Origin: Candidatus Rokuibacteriota bacterium
Lineage (GTDB): Bacteria; Methylomirabilota; Methylomirabilia; Rokubacteriales; CSP1-6
Assembly (NCBI GenBank): GCA_016177555.1
Contig: JACOVB010000423.1
Span: 1-10,043 of the forward strand
Direction of reading: 5' to 3'
DNA: 10,043 bases
Positions 1 to 6,852 of this stretch are shown one piece after another. Under the pieces are notes generated by a model. It did no database searches. It was not told the DNA's origin and saw only the letters and a list, made by a program, of their open reading frames with translations. The position numbers were made by a program, and so were the translations under genes. Each line of letters begins with the position of its first letter. Position 1 is the stretch's first letter.

Positions 1-414
1 CTGGCGGTCCTGATTCTGCCCGGTCCCTGGAGGGCGCTGGCGGCCGGCGAGCCCAGCCCCCAAACGCGGACGGTGCTCGTCGGGGCAGGGGGGAGGTACA
101 CCGACGTGGGCCCGGCCGGACTCGTGCGCCTCCTCGAGAACAAGAGCTTCGCGCTGATCAATGTCCACACCCCCTATGCCGGCGAGATCCGCCCCACCGA
201 CCTCTTCATCCCCTTCGACCAGGTGGAGGCGAACCTGAGCAAGCTGCCGGCCGACAAGAGAGCGCGGCTCGTCGTCTATTGCCGGAGCGGGGCCATGAGC
301 GCCATCGCCGCGCGCACGCTGGTCCAGCTCGGCTACACGGACGTGTGGAACCTCGACGGGGGAATGGTCGCCTGGGCGGACGCGGGCCATGCGATCGCGC
401 GGAGGTCCCGCTGA
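1..414 (+). CDS. Secreted rhodanese-like sulfurtransferase (5' end outside window)
   Basis: Single rhodanese domain, a fold that moves sulfane sulfur through a cysteine persulfide or acts as a redox or regulatory module. The frame is open from base 1. The first 16 or so residues are hydrophobic and end in an Ala-Leu-Ala-Ala-Gly stretch, which looks like the end of a signal peptide, so the true start lies upstream and the GTG at 73 is probably internal. The active-site loop CRSGAMS is at bases 280-300, with the catalytic Cys codon at 280-282. It is preceded by a beta-strand (LVVY) and followed by the usual ending NLDGGMVAWADAG. The early motif is INVHTPYAGEI in place of the common DVR..EEY. 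An extracytoplasmic location is inferred from the leader. The gene ends 41 bases before the exosortase and is probably in its operon. No redox partner is visible and the sulfur donor is unknown. Confidence 0.87.
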   Translation: MAVLILPGPWRALAAGEPSPQTRTVLVGAGGRYTDVGPAGLVRLLENKSFALINVHTPYAGEIRPTDLFIPFDQVEANLSKLPADKRARLVVYCRSGAMSAIAARTLVQLGYTDVWNLDGGMVAWADAGHAIARRSR

Positions 415-442
415 CTTCACCCGTGCTGCCGGGGGCCGCTGT

Positions 443-448
443 GAGGAG
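443..448 (+). promoter_or_regulatory. Ribosome binding site of the exosortase gene
   Basis: GAGGAG lies seven bases before the ATG at 456. It decides the exosortase start in favour of 456 over the longer open frame that runs back to 279 inside the rhodanese gene. Confidence 0.65.
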
Positions 449-455
449 CTCGACG

Positions 456-1301
456 ATGCCGGTGAGTCCTTCGGCTCCGTGGATTCCGCTCGGGGCCGGG
501 GTGGCGGCGATCCTCGGCATCTACGCGCCGGTCGTGCCCGCCATGGTGGCGGAGTGGGCGGCGTTTCCGAACCTCTCCCACGGCTTCGCGATTCCCTTCA
601 TCGCGGCGTACCTGATCTGGGCTCGCAGGGAGCGGATCGCGCGGGAGGCCCTGGGGTCCTCTCCGCTCGGGCTCCCTCTCGTGGTGCTCGGGCTCGCCGC
701 CCTCGCGCTCGGGTCCCTGGGCGGCGAGCCGTTCCTCGCTCGCGTGTCGCTGCCCGTCATGCTGCTGGGGACGGTGCTCTTCCTGGCCGGCGCCCGCGTC
801 GCCCGGCATGTCTGGGCTGGAATCGGGTTCCTGCTCTTCATGATCCCCCTCCCCTATCTCATGCTGAAGAGGCTCACCTATCAGTTCCAGCTCGTCGACG
901 CAGGGGCGAGCGCCCGAGCGCTCTCATGGCTCGGCGTGCCCGTGTTTCAGGAGGGGGTGTTTCTGCATCTTCCCGGCGTCACCCTCGAGGTCGCCTCGGT
1001 GTGTAGCAGCGTGCCGGCCATCGCGGCCCTGACGGCCCTGGGCGCCGCCTATGGGCAGATGCGCCCGCGTCCGACGTGGCTCCGGGCCGCCCTCATCGTT
1101 GCGGCCGCTCCCTTGGGGTTTCTTTCCAATATCGTCCGCATCACCCTCACCGCGGTGAGCGTCTACTACTTCGGTCCCGTGGCCCTGGACAACGTGATTC
1201 ACAAGTTCAACGGCACCACCGTGTTTCTCATGACGGTGGTATTGCTGGTCGCGCTGGACGCTATGATGCTTCGCGTCGCGGCGAGGGGCCTGCCTCGGTG
1301 A
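456..1301 (+). CDS. Exosortase (exosortase/archaeosortase family membrane transpeptidase-like protease)
   Basis: Polytopic inner-membrane protein of 281 residues. The family cleaves C-terminal sorting tails (PEP-CTERM and relatives) and hands the protein to a surface anchor; it is typically found with exopolysaccharide genes. Visible family marks are the N-terminal SHG motif (residues 41-43), about seven or eight hydrophobic segments, the candidate catalytic Cys183 in VASVCSSVPA, Arg228 in NIVRIT, and His249 with Gly253 in HKFNG. Cys, Arg and His are the expected active-site residues. The Cys motif is unusual: family members commonly have Cys-Ser/Ala-Gly-Ile/Leu, often followed by Arg, but here it is Cys-Ser-Ser-Val-Pro. 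The ATG at 456 is chosen because of the good RBS and because the family N-terminus begins here. The stop overlaps the EpsI start by four bases (GTGA), implying translational coupling. The subtype cannot be assigned from sequence alone. Confidence 0.93.
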   Translation: MPVSPSAPWIPLGAGVAAILGIYAPVVPAMVAEWAAFPNLSHGFAIPFIAAYLIWARRERIAREALGSSPLGLPLVVLGLAALALGSLGGEPFLARVSLPVMLLGTVLFLAGARVARHVWAGIGFLLFMIPLPYLMLKRLTYQFQLVDAGASARALSWLGVPVFQEGVFLHLPGVTLEVASVCSSVPAIAALTALGAAYGQMRPRPTWLRAALIVAAAPLGFLSNIVRITLTAVSVYYFGPVALDNVIHKFNGTTVFLMTVVLLVALDAMMLRVAARGLPR

Positions 1302-1960
1302 GCCTCCGTGGACGCCTCGCAATCCTCCTCGGACTGATCGGCGCCACGGCTGCGACGATCGGTCTGGCTCCCGAGGTGCGCGAAGGGCAGTGGGGCGCAG
1401 GGCTCGATGCGCTGCCCACGGAGGTCGCCGGGTGGACGTCGACGGCAGGGGCTCCGGAGTGGGCGCTTCCCGCCGATCCGAACGAGAAGGCGGCTCTTCG
1501 GCGGACCTACCGGCGCGCGGGCCAGGTCGTCTGGGTCTCGGTCGCGCTCTTCGCGCGCGAGGACGATCCGAAGCGGCGGGGCTCCATCGACCGCATCTTC
1601 CCGGAGGCGAACACCAGCCGGATCGACCGCGTCGCCATTCCAGTAGTCTTGAACGGCGCAACACCGGTTCGGTTGCCGGCCGTGGTCGGCTACAAGCAGG
1701 GCGGGCCGCTGGCGGTGGTGTACTGGCGTCAGCTCGGCCGGCGTGTCTACGGCGACGACTATCGCTATCGGCTGGCGCTGATGCGCGAGATCCTGTTCCG
1801 GCGGCAGGCCGATGCGATGCTGGTGCGCCTCGGGATCCCGGCAGAGAGCGGCGGCGCGCTCGAGGACGCCCTGAGCCTCGTCTCGGAGATCGCGCCGCCG
1901 CTCTACGCGGCCTTGGCTCCGATCGCGACCTCTTCCCGGGCGGAACGTGGTCATCCGTGA
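1298..1960 (+). CDS. epsI: Exosortase-associated EpsI family protein (DUF3485)
   Basis: EpsI-type partner of exosortases, 220 residues, normal for the family. Its biochemical role is not established; it is found fused to or next to exosortases. Residues 5-24 form one hydrophobic N-terminal anchor, so the rest is probably periplasmic. Family features include LPTEVAGW at 39-46 (the usual opening Leu-Pro...Gly-Trp), a beta-rich centre with VWVSVALFAR (78-87), the YWRQLGR motif (142-148) and the closing RRQADAMLVRL (168-178). The GTG at 1298 is preferred because it overlaps the exosortase TGA and puts the membrane anchor at the extreme N-terminus. An open frame extends upstream to 1076, but that part is only the exosortase gene read out of frame. 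An AGGGG at about 1283-1288 could act as RBS. The last 20 or so residues look disordered. Confidence 0.9.
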   Translation: MSLRGRLAILLGLIGATAATIGLAPEVREGQWGAGLDALPTEVAGWTSTAGAPEWALPADPNEKAALRRTYRRAGQVVWVSVALFAREDDPKRRGSIDRIFPEANTSRIDRVAIPVVLNGATPVRLPAVVGYKQGGPLAVVYWRQLGRRVYGDDYRYRLALMREILFRRQADAMLVRLGIPAESGGALEDALSLVSEIAPPLYAALAPIATSSRAERGHP

Positions 1961-2025
1961 ACCCGGCAAGGGAGGTGTGACACCCGCCGGAACCGGGCGC
2001 TTGGCGCGACCGTTGAGGCGAGAAA

Positions 2026-2032
2026 GAGAGGA
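2026..2032 (+). promoter_or_regulatory. Ribosome binding site of the beta-propeller gene
   Basis: GAGAGGA sits six bases upstream of the ATG at 2039. The 78-base space before the gene also contains a short GGTG-TGA-CACC inverted repeat (1974-1984), too weak to call an operator or terminator. Confidence 0.55.
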
Positions 2033-2038
2033 ACGACG

Positions 2039-3079
2039 ATGAGATGGTGGCACTGGATCGCGGGAACCGCCTTGACCCTGGCGGTGGGCTGGGCCGGCCC
2101 GGCCGGCGCGGCCTCGGACAAGGTGTACGTGGCCGACGAGGGGGCCAATACCGTGTCAGTGATCGAAGCCCGGATGTTCACCCGGTTCGCGATCGTTCCG
2201 GTGGGCCGCGACCCTCACAACATCCAGGTCTCCCCTGACGGCAAGCTCGCCTGGGTCACCAACAACGGCGAGGAGCGGAAGGAATGGGAGCAGGAGCACA
2301 AGGGAATGCCGAGGCGGGACCACGCGGCGATGGGGACCCCGGGAGAGGTCTGGGCCATCGACACGGCCACGGACAAGGTCGTGGCCAGGGTCAAGGTGGG
2401 GTTGCATCCTGCCCATGTCGTGCTGGAGCCGGACGGCCGCTTCGCGTACGTGACCAACGGCGGTGAGAGCACGGTCAGCGTGGTGGACACGCTGGCGCGG
2501 CGGCTCGTGGCCACGATCCCGGTGGGAGCTTACCCCCACGGGATCCGGATCAGCCCCGACGGCAAGGAGGCCTATGTCGCCAACCTCAAGGGTGGGACAG
2601 TCTCGGTGATCGACACCGAAGCTCGCCGCGAGGTCGCCAGGATCGCGGCGGGGAAGGGGCCCGCGCAGGTGGGATTCACCCCCGACGGCCGCCTGGCCTT
2701 CGCCTCCTTGTCCCAGGAAGACCAGGTCGCGGTCATCGATCCGGCCACCCGTCAGGTGATCAGGAAGGTGCGGGTTGGAACGGTGCCGATCCAGGTTCAC
2801 CCCACGCCCGACAGCCGCCTTCTCTTCGTCGCGAACCAGGGCACGAAGAAGAGTCCGGGCACAACCGTGAGCGTGATCGACCTGGCGACGTTCGGCGTCG
2901 TCAAGACTGTCGAGACCGGGCCGGGGGCTCACGGCGTCACGGTCAGCGGCGACGGCCGCTATGCCTACGTCACGAACACCTACGCGAACTCCGTCTCGGT
3001 CATCGAGGTGAAGGACCTGAAGGTCGTCGCCACGATCCCGGTGGGACGCGGCCCCAATGGGATCAGCGTGACACCGTGA
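2039..3079 (+). CDS. Secreted seven-repeat YVTN-family beta-propeller protein
   Basis: Extracytoplasmic beta-propeller of 346 residues. Residues 1-25 form a signal peptide (charged Arg, Trp-rich hydrophobic core, Ala-Gly-Ala-Ala at the probable cleavage site). Seven repeats follow, each with a V(S/W/A)V(I/V)(D/E) strand, a VG..P....(V/I)..(P/G)DG turn and a YVTN-like strand; the repeat centres are near residues 38-42, 104-108, 146-150, 188-192, 231-235, 276-280 and 318-322. This is enough for one closed seven-bladed ring. A charged insert (about residues 77-99, rich in Glu, Arg, His and Met) separates blades one and two. Such proteins bind partners or metals or act as scaffolds; no catalytic residues can be named. 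There is no C-terminal membrane segment or PEP-like motif, so it does not look like a standard exosortase substrate despite lying 78 bases after epsI. The start is well supported by RBS and leader. Confidence 0.93.
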   Translation: MRWWHWIAGTALTLAVGWAGPAGAASDKVYVADEGANTVSVIEARMFTRFAIVPVGRDPHNIQVSPDGKLAWVTNNGEERKEWEQEHKGMPRRDHAAMGTPGEVWAIDTATDKVVARVKVGLHPAHVVLEPDGRFAYVTNGGESTVSVVDTLARRLVATIPVGAYPHGIRISPDGKEAYVANLKGGTVSVIDTEARREVARIAAGKGPAQVGFTPDGRLAFASLSQEDQVAVIDPATRQVIRKVRVGTVPIQVHPTPDSRLLFVANQGTKKSPGTTVSVIDLATFGVVKTVETGPGAHGVTVSGDGRYAYVTNTYANSVSVIEVKDLKVVATIPVGRGPNGISVTP

Positions 3080-3182
3080 CGCAGATCCATCACTGGCTGA
3101 GGCTTCCTCCGGGCAGCAGGCTACGAGACGGTCCGGCAATCGGTGTCCACGACCTCGATCAGCCTCTGTCTCGCTGAGCCCG

Positions 3183-4661
3183 ATGCCGGCTCTCCTCGCG
3201 GTCCTCACCGGGCTCGGCCTGTTTCTGAGCTTTCCCCCCGCCGCCCTGTGGCCGCTAGCGTTCGTGGCGCTGGTGCCGCTCCTCGTGGCCCTGGAGCGGG
3301 CCCCGCGCCGCGCGGCCTTCTGGATCGGGACGCTGGCCGGGATGGTCTTTTATCCCCTGAACCTCTCTTGGGTCACGCACGCCATGGCGGTGTACGGCGG
3401 CCTCTCCTGGGCACTGAGCCTCTTCCTGCTGCTCCTCCTCTCCCTGTACTTGGCCGTCTACGTGGGGGTGTTTTCGGCGTGCTGGATCCGGTTGAGGCCC
3501 GCCCCGGGAGTGAGCAGTGTTCTGCTGGCGGGAAGCCTCTGGGTCACCCTGGAATTCGCGCGGACATATCTGCTGACGGGCTTCCCGTGGGCCTTCCTCG
3601 CCTATACGCAGTACCGGACCCTCCCGCTGATCCAGATCGTGTCGATCACCGGTGTGTACGGGGTGTCTTTCCTCGTTGTTGTGGTGAATGCCGCCATCGC
3701 CTTCGCGCTCGGGCACCGGGGCAGGGCCGCCGTCGCATCGGTCCTGGCCGCCTCTCTCGCGCTCCTCCTGAGTGTGGGCTATGGAGTGCAGGCCCTCTCG
3801 CTCCCGGAGCCGTCCGATGGGCTGAGCGTGGCCGTTCTCCAAGGGAACGTGGACCAGGGCGTCAAGTGGGACCCGGCCTTGCGGGGCGCGACGCTTGAGA
3901 CCTACGAGCGCCTGACCCGGGAGGCCGCCCGGAAGGGGGCGGACCTGATCGTCTGGCCCGAGGCCGCGATTCCCTTTCTGCTTCGGCTGGAACCCGAGGG
4001 CGAGGCCGGGGTCGCGCGGCTCGCCCGGGAAACGAAGCGGTTCCTCCTCGTGGGCAGCCCCGATCTGGATCGCGGGGGCTTCTACAACAGCGCCTTCCTC
4101 ATCTCTCAGGGCGGCGCCCTTCTCCAGCGCTACGACAAGATGCACCTCGTGCCATTCGGTGAATACATCCCGCTCCGTCCCCTCCTGGGCTTCGCCGAGA
4201 AGCTCGCCCGGGGCGCGATCGGCGACTTCAGCTCAGGAACGGAGCCCACGGTGTTCCGGCTTCCGCGGAGTCGCTTCGGGGTGGTCATCAGCTACGAAGT
4301 CTATTTCCCCGCCGAGGTTCGCCGCCTTTTTCGGAACGGCGCGGGATTTCTCGTGAACATCACCAACGACGCCTGGTACGGCCGCAGCGCGGCACCCGCG
4401 CAGCATCTCGCAATGGCGGTCTTCCGCGCCGTGGAGCATGGGGCCTTTCTCGTCCGCTCGGCCAATACGGGGGTCTCGGCGATCGTGGACCGGCGCGGCC
4501 GCGTGCGGCAGCAGTCGGCAACCTTCACCGAGGGAGTGCTTGTCGGGAAGATCGGCGCTCAGGCTGACGGGACTGTCTATACCCGGATCGGCGACCTCTT
4601 CGCCTGGTTCGCGGTGGTATCAGCCGCCGTCGGGCTCTTGCGATCCCGGTTCGCTTCCTGA
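3183..4661 (+). CDS. lnt: Apolipoprotein N-acyltransferase homologue with Ser at the nucleophile position
   Basis: Lnt adds the third acyl chain to the N-terminal Cys of lipoproteins in the inner membrane. The 492-residue length is normal. The first 200 residues hold several membrane helices, including the family pattern around LSWVTHAMAVYGG (61-73) and LLTGFPWAFLAY (130-141). A carbon-nitrogen hydrolase (nitrilase-fold) domain follows: VAVLQGNVDQ (206-215), VWPEAAIPF with Glu260, YDKMHLVPFGEYIP with Lys319, and NDAWYG (395-400). The Glu and Lys match the catalytic Glu-Lys-Cys triad of E. coli Lnt (E267, K335, C387). At the expected Cys the sequence reads ISYEVYFP, so residue 370 is Ser (AGC, 4290-4292). 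A C-terminal membrane helix (about 471-486) closes the protein. No good Shine-Dalgarno precedes the ATG at 3183, but no other ATG or GTG start is in frame just upstream. The family is certain; activity is uncertain because of Ser370. Confidence 0.93.
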   Translation: MPALLAVLTGLGLFLSFPPAALWPLAFVALVPLLVALERAPRRAAFWIGTLAGMVFYPLNLSWVTHAMAVYGGLSWALSLFLLLLLSLYLAVYVGVFSACWIRLRPAPGVSSVLLAGSLWVTLEFARTYLLTGFPWAFLAYTQYRTLPLIQIVSITGVYGVSFLVVVVNAAIAFALGHRGRAAVASVLAASLALLLSVGYGVQALSLPEPSDGLSVAVLQGNVDQGVKWDPALRGATLETYERLTREAARKGADLIVWPEAAIPFLLRLEPEGEAGVARLARETKRFLLVGSPDLDRGGFYNSAFLISQGGALLQRYDKMHLVPFGEYIPLRPLLGFAEKLARGAIGDFSSGTEPTVFRLPRSRFGVVISYEVYFPAEVRRLFRNGAGFLVNITNDAWYGRSAAPAQHLAMAVFRAVEHGAFLVRSANTGVSAIVDRRGRVRQQSATFTEGVLVGKIGAQADGTVYTRIGDLFAWFAVVSAAVGLLRSRFAS

Positions 4662-4880
4662 CAAATTGTCTGCGCGCGCGGCCGGCTCCCTGCCCCTTCC
4701 GCCAGGATGTCGACACTCGGGGTGTCTGGGCGGCCCGCAGAAAGTGAAGCCTGTTCTCCAACCCCTCGGGCGAGCGGAGTTCCCGGTCGGTCCACTCCTG
4801 CGCCGCGCTCCTGGCATCGTTCCTGCTGCCCACGATGATGTGATGGCTGTGGCGCACTCTTCGGAAAGGAACAGTACGAG
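4662..4880 (+). other. Intergenic gap without identifiable gene
   Basis: This is the longest non-coding stretch in the window, 219 bases. I see no tRNA, no terminator with a T-run and no convincing promoter boxes. AAAGGA at 4865-4870, ten bases before the ATG at 4881, is a plausible RBS for the STAS-like gene. The gap probably separates two transcription units, but this is inference from its length only. Confidence 0.5.
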
Positions 4881-5195
4881 ATGAACGTGGACATGTCCCG
4901 GATGCACGTGCGCGTCCGGTTGAGCGGGGTCCTCGACGCGTCAGGCGCGATGCAGCTCCTCAACGAGCTGGACCGCTTCCGGACCGGGGAGGTGATCGTC
5001 GATTTCTCCGCGATCCGTGACGTGGAGCCCTCCGGGGCTGAAGTGTTGGTCCAGGAGCTCGGTGGGCCGCACAAGGGAGGCGTCAGGATCCGGTGTGTCG
5101 GGCTCCCGCCCTGTGTCGCCGAGCGCTTGAGGGAGCGGGAGATCGAGATGGCGGAGTCTCCGCGACGCCCGCGACGGGCGTCGCGCATGCCGTGA
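4881..5195 (+). CDS. Small STAS-domain-like protein
   Basis: A 104-residue cytoplasmic protein that resembles a minimal STAS domain (anti-sigma-factor antagonist/SpoIIAA type). The pattern is a first strand VRVRLSGVLDASGA (10-23), an amphipathic helix MQLLNELDRF, a strand VIVDFSAIRDVEPSG (38-52) and a later strand VRIRCVG (68-74). In classical STAS antagonists the loop reads Asp-Ser-Ser-Gly, with a phosphorylatable Ser; here it is Glu-Pro-Ser-Gly (residues 49-52), so Ser51 is retained but its neighbours differ. The C-terminal tail (92-104) is rich in Arg and Pro and looks unstructured. No kinase, phosphatase or sigma factor is encoded nearby. The stop is 16 bases before the guanylyltransferase gene, so the two are probably cotranscribed. 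STAS is my best match, at moderate confidence; a regulatory role is inference. Confidence 0.65.
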   Translation: MNVDMSRMHVRVRLSGVLDASGAMQLLNELDRFRTGEVIVDFSAIRDVEPSGAEVLVQELGGPHKGGVRIRCVGLPPCVAERLREREIEMAESPRRPRRASRMP

Positions 5196-5199
5196 TCGT

Positions 5200-5206
5200 G
5201 GAGGGA
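5200..5206 (+). promoter_or_regulatory. Ribosome binding site of the guanylyltransferase gene
   Basis: GGAGGGA ends five bases before the ATG at 5212, a strong site that fixes this start and supports cotranscription with the STAS-like gene that ends at 5195. Confidence 0.6.
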
Positions 5207-5211
5207 CGCCG

Positions 5212-6144
5212 ATGGGATCGCCGGGTGGAGACGTGTGGGGGATCGTCCTCGCGGGTGGCGAAGGCAGCCGCCTGCTTCCGCTGACCCAGCACATCGCGGG
5301 TGAGCGATGCCCGAAGCAGTTCTGCGCGGTGAACGGGGCCGGGACGCTCCTCCGCCAGACGCTGTTGCGGATCGCGCCACTGATCCCGTCCCAGCGCACC
5401 GTGGTCGTCGGCAACCGGGCCCACGCCCCCTACCTGCGACGCGATCTGCCTGGCTCGGTTCCCCACACGCTCCTCCAACCGTCCAACAAGGGAACCGGGC
5501 TCGGCATCCTCTGGCCCGCCCACTGGGTGAGCTGGCGCGATCCCGAGGGGATCGTGGCGGTCTTCCCCTCAGACCATTTCTTGCTGCAGGAACGCGCCTT
5601 TCTGGCGTACGTGGACCACGCCGTCCAGCTCGTGCGCCGGTGCTCAGGGCTGGTCATCCTTCTCGGCATGTATCCGGACGGCCCCGAGGAGGGATACGGC
5701 TGGATCGAGCCGGGGGAGCCACTGCCCGAGGCCCCCGGGTGCTCCCGGGTGCGGAGCTTCTGGGAAAAGCCGACGGCGGAGCGGGCCAGCGCCTTCTTTG
5801 GCTCGGGCTTCCTGTGGAACAGCCTCGTGGTCGTCGCGCGCGTGGGGACCCTCAAAGCCATGGGCCGCCAGTATGTTCCGGACGTGCACGCCCGCCTGGC
5901 GAGGATCGAAGCCTTTGTCGGCGGTGAGCACGAAGCCTGGGCCGTCCAGCAGGCCTATGCCCTGATGCGCGCGTCGAACTTCTCTCGAGACGTCTTGGAG
6001 CGGGCCGCCGATGTCCTGGCGGTCTTGCCCGTCTCTGGCACCCTGTGGAGCGACTGGGGGACTCCGGAGCGGGTGGTGCGAACCCTCTGCCGCATCGGCG
6101 CCTCACCGCCCTGGCTTGAGGCGTGGTCCCGGCAGTCCGCGTGA
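5212..6144 (+). CDS. Mannose-1-phosphate guanylyltransferase-like sugar nucleotidyltransferase
   Basis: Cytoplasmic nucleotidyltransferase of 310 residues that would join a sugar 1-phosphate to a nucleotide, most likely making GDP-mannose for polysaccharide synthesis. Motifs in order: the nucleotide-binding loop LAGGEGSRLLPLT (13-25), PKQF (34-37), QPSNKGTG (89-96) at the site of the usual RNTAPA-type motif, FPSDHF (118-123) with the metal-binding Asp, YGWIEPG (162-168), FWEKP (183-187), FLWNS (200-204) and WSDWGTPERV (279-288). The PKQF and FWEKP motifs favour guanylyltransferase over glucose-1-phosphate types. There is no C-terminal mannose-6-phosphate isomerase domain, so this is the short, single-function form. 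Substrate choice (mannose, another hexose or a heptose) cannot be proved from sequence. A polysaccharide role fits the exosortase cluster upstream, since such systems usually accompany exopolysaccharide genes. Confidence 0.85.
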   Translation: MGSPGGDVWGIVLAGGEGSRLLPLTQHIAGERCPKQFCAVNGAGTLLRQTLLRIAPLIPSQRTVVVGNRAHAPYLRRDLPGSVPHTLLQPSNKGTGLGILWPAHWVSWRDPEGIVAVFPSDHFLLQERAFLAYVDHAVQLVRRCSGLVILLGMYPDGPEEGYGWIEPGEPLPEAPGCSRVRSFWEKPTAERASAFFGSGFLWNSLVVVARVGTLKAMGRQYVPDVHARLARIEAFVGGEHEAWAVQQAYALMRASNFSRDVLERAADVLAVLPVSGTLWSDWGTPERVVRTLCRIGASPPWLEAWSRQSA

Positions 6145-6153
6145 GGGGCCCGC

Positions 6154-6831
6154 ATGGAACGCGCCACGAACATCGGGTTCTGGGAGCTGACGGTGATCAT
6201 GGTGGTGATCGCCTCGTGGCTGCTCTACCGCTACGTGGCCCCCAAGGGGTGGCGGGAGTGGAGCCGGGCGGGGCTGGTGCAGGCCTTCATCATCACCCTC
6301 TATGCCGAGATGTACGGGTTCCCTCTCACCGTGTACGTCCTGAGCGGGTTCCTGGGCTGGGACATCCCCTGGCTCCACGAGAGCGGTCACCTCTGGGCCA
6401 CGCTCTTCGGGTGGGGCGATCTCGGGGCCATGATCGAGATGATGGTCGGGTACGCCTTCGTCTTCTTGGGGATCTCCCTGCTGATCCAGGGGTGGCGCGA
6501 GGTCTACCGGGCGAGCCGCGCCGGATGCCTGGCCACCGCCGGCCTCTATGGCGTGGTCCGGCACCCTCAGTACGCGGCGATCTTCCTGGCGCTCTTCGGC
6601 CAGCTCATCCACTGGCCGACGATCCTGACCGTGGCGCTCTTCCCCGTCATTGTCTGGACCTACGTCCGGCTCGCGCGCAAGGAGGAGGCGCGGATGATCG
6701 GGCAGTTCGGCGAGGGCTACCTGGACTACCGGGGGCGCGTTCCCATGTTCGTTCCACACCGGGGGGAGTGGCGGCGGTTGCTGGAGGGGAGGCGTGCATC
6801 CAGCGGTGAGCCGCTCAGTCCACGAGACTAG
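6154..6831 (+). CDS. ICMT/PEMT-fold membrane methyltransferase, copy 1
   Basis: Integral membrane protein of 225 residues from the isoprenylcysteine carboxylmethyltransferase/phospholipid methyltransferase superfamily, which uses S-adenosylmethionine. Hydrophobic segments lie at about 8-28, 39-66, 90-113 and 141-172. The cofactor-binding signature is clear: GLYGVVRHPQY (130-140) and, after the last helix pair, RLARKEE (172-178), then the GYLDYRGRVPMFVP ending (188-201). The methyl acceptor is unknown; bacterial members act on lipids, quinone-like compounds or small molecules and rarely on prenylated protein. Start ATG 6154 lies nine bases after the previous stop, with AGGGG overlapping that stop (6144-6148), so it is in one operon with the guanylyltransferase gene. 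It is clearly paralogous to the minus-strand gene at 9078-9911: both share an AGL..AF.I.L..EM.G.PLT.Y block (39-61 here) as well as the RHPQY and RLAR.E motifs. Confidence 0.86.
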   Translation: MERATNIGFWELTVIMVVIASWLLYRYVAPKGWREWSRAGLVQAFIITLYAEMYGFPLTVYVLSGFLGWDIPWLHESGHLWATLFGWGDLGAMIEMMVGYAFVFLGISLLIQGWREVYRASRAGCLATAGLYGVVRHPQYAAIFLALFGQLIHWPTILTVALFPVIVWTYVRLARKEEARMIGQFGEGYLDYRGRVPMFVPHRGEWRRLLEGRRASSGEPLSPRD

Positions 6832-6852
6832 GTGCCGCATGAGGTGCCGTCA

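Noticed and set aside
1974..1984. GGTG-TGA-CACC inverted repeat between epsI and the propeller gene
   Set aside because: A four-base stem without a T-run is too weak to call a terminator or operator.
2039..3079. Propeller as the exosortase substrate
   Set aside because: The C-terminus ends on the last blade, without a sorting motif, membrane helix or basic tail in this or a shifted frame.
2156..3208. 350-codon open frame on the minus strand
   Set aside because: Antisense to the beta-propeller gene; the His/Arg/Asp-rich sequence reflects the repeats read backwards.
4525..4857. Minus-strand frame across the 4662-4880 gap, whose first 40 or so residues look somewhat protein-like
   Set aside because: The second half is plainly the reverse of the lnt gene, there is no RBS, and no family could be recognised; a decayed gene remnant is possible but unsupported.
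6830..6849. Direct repeat AGGTGCCG twice at the convergent gene junction
   Set aside because: Two eight-base copies are too short to mean an element, attachment site or terminator; probably chance.
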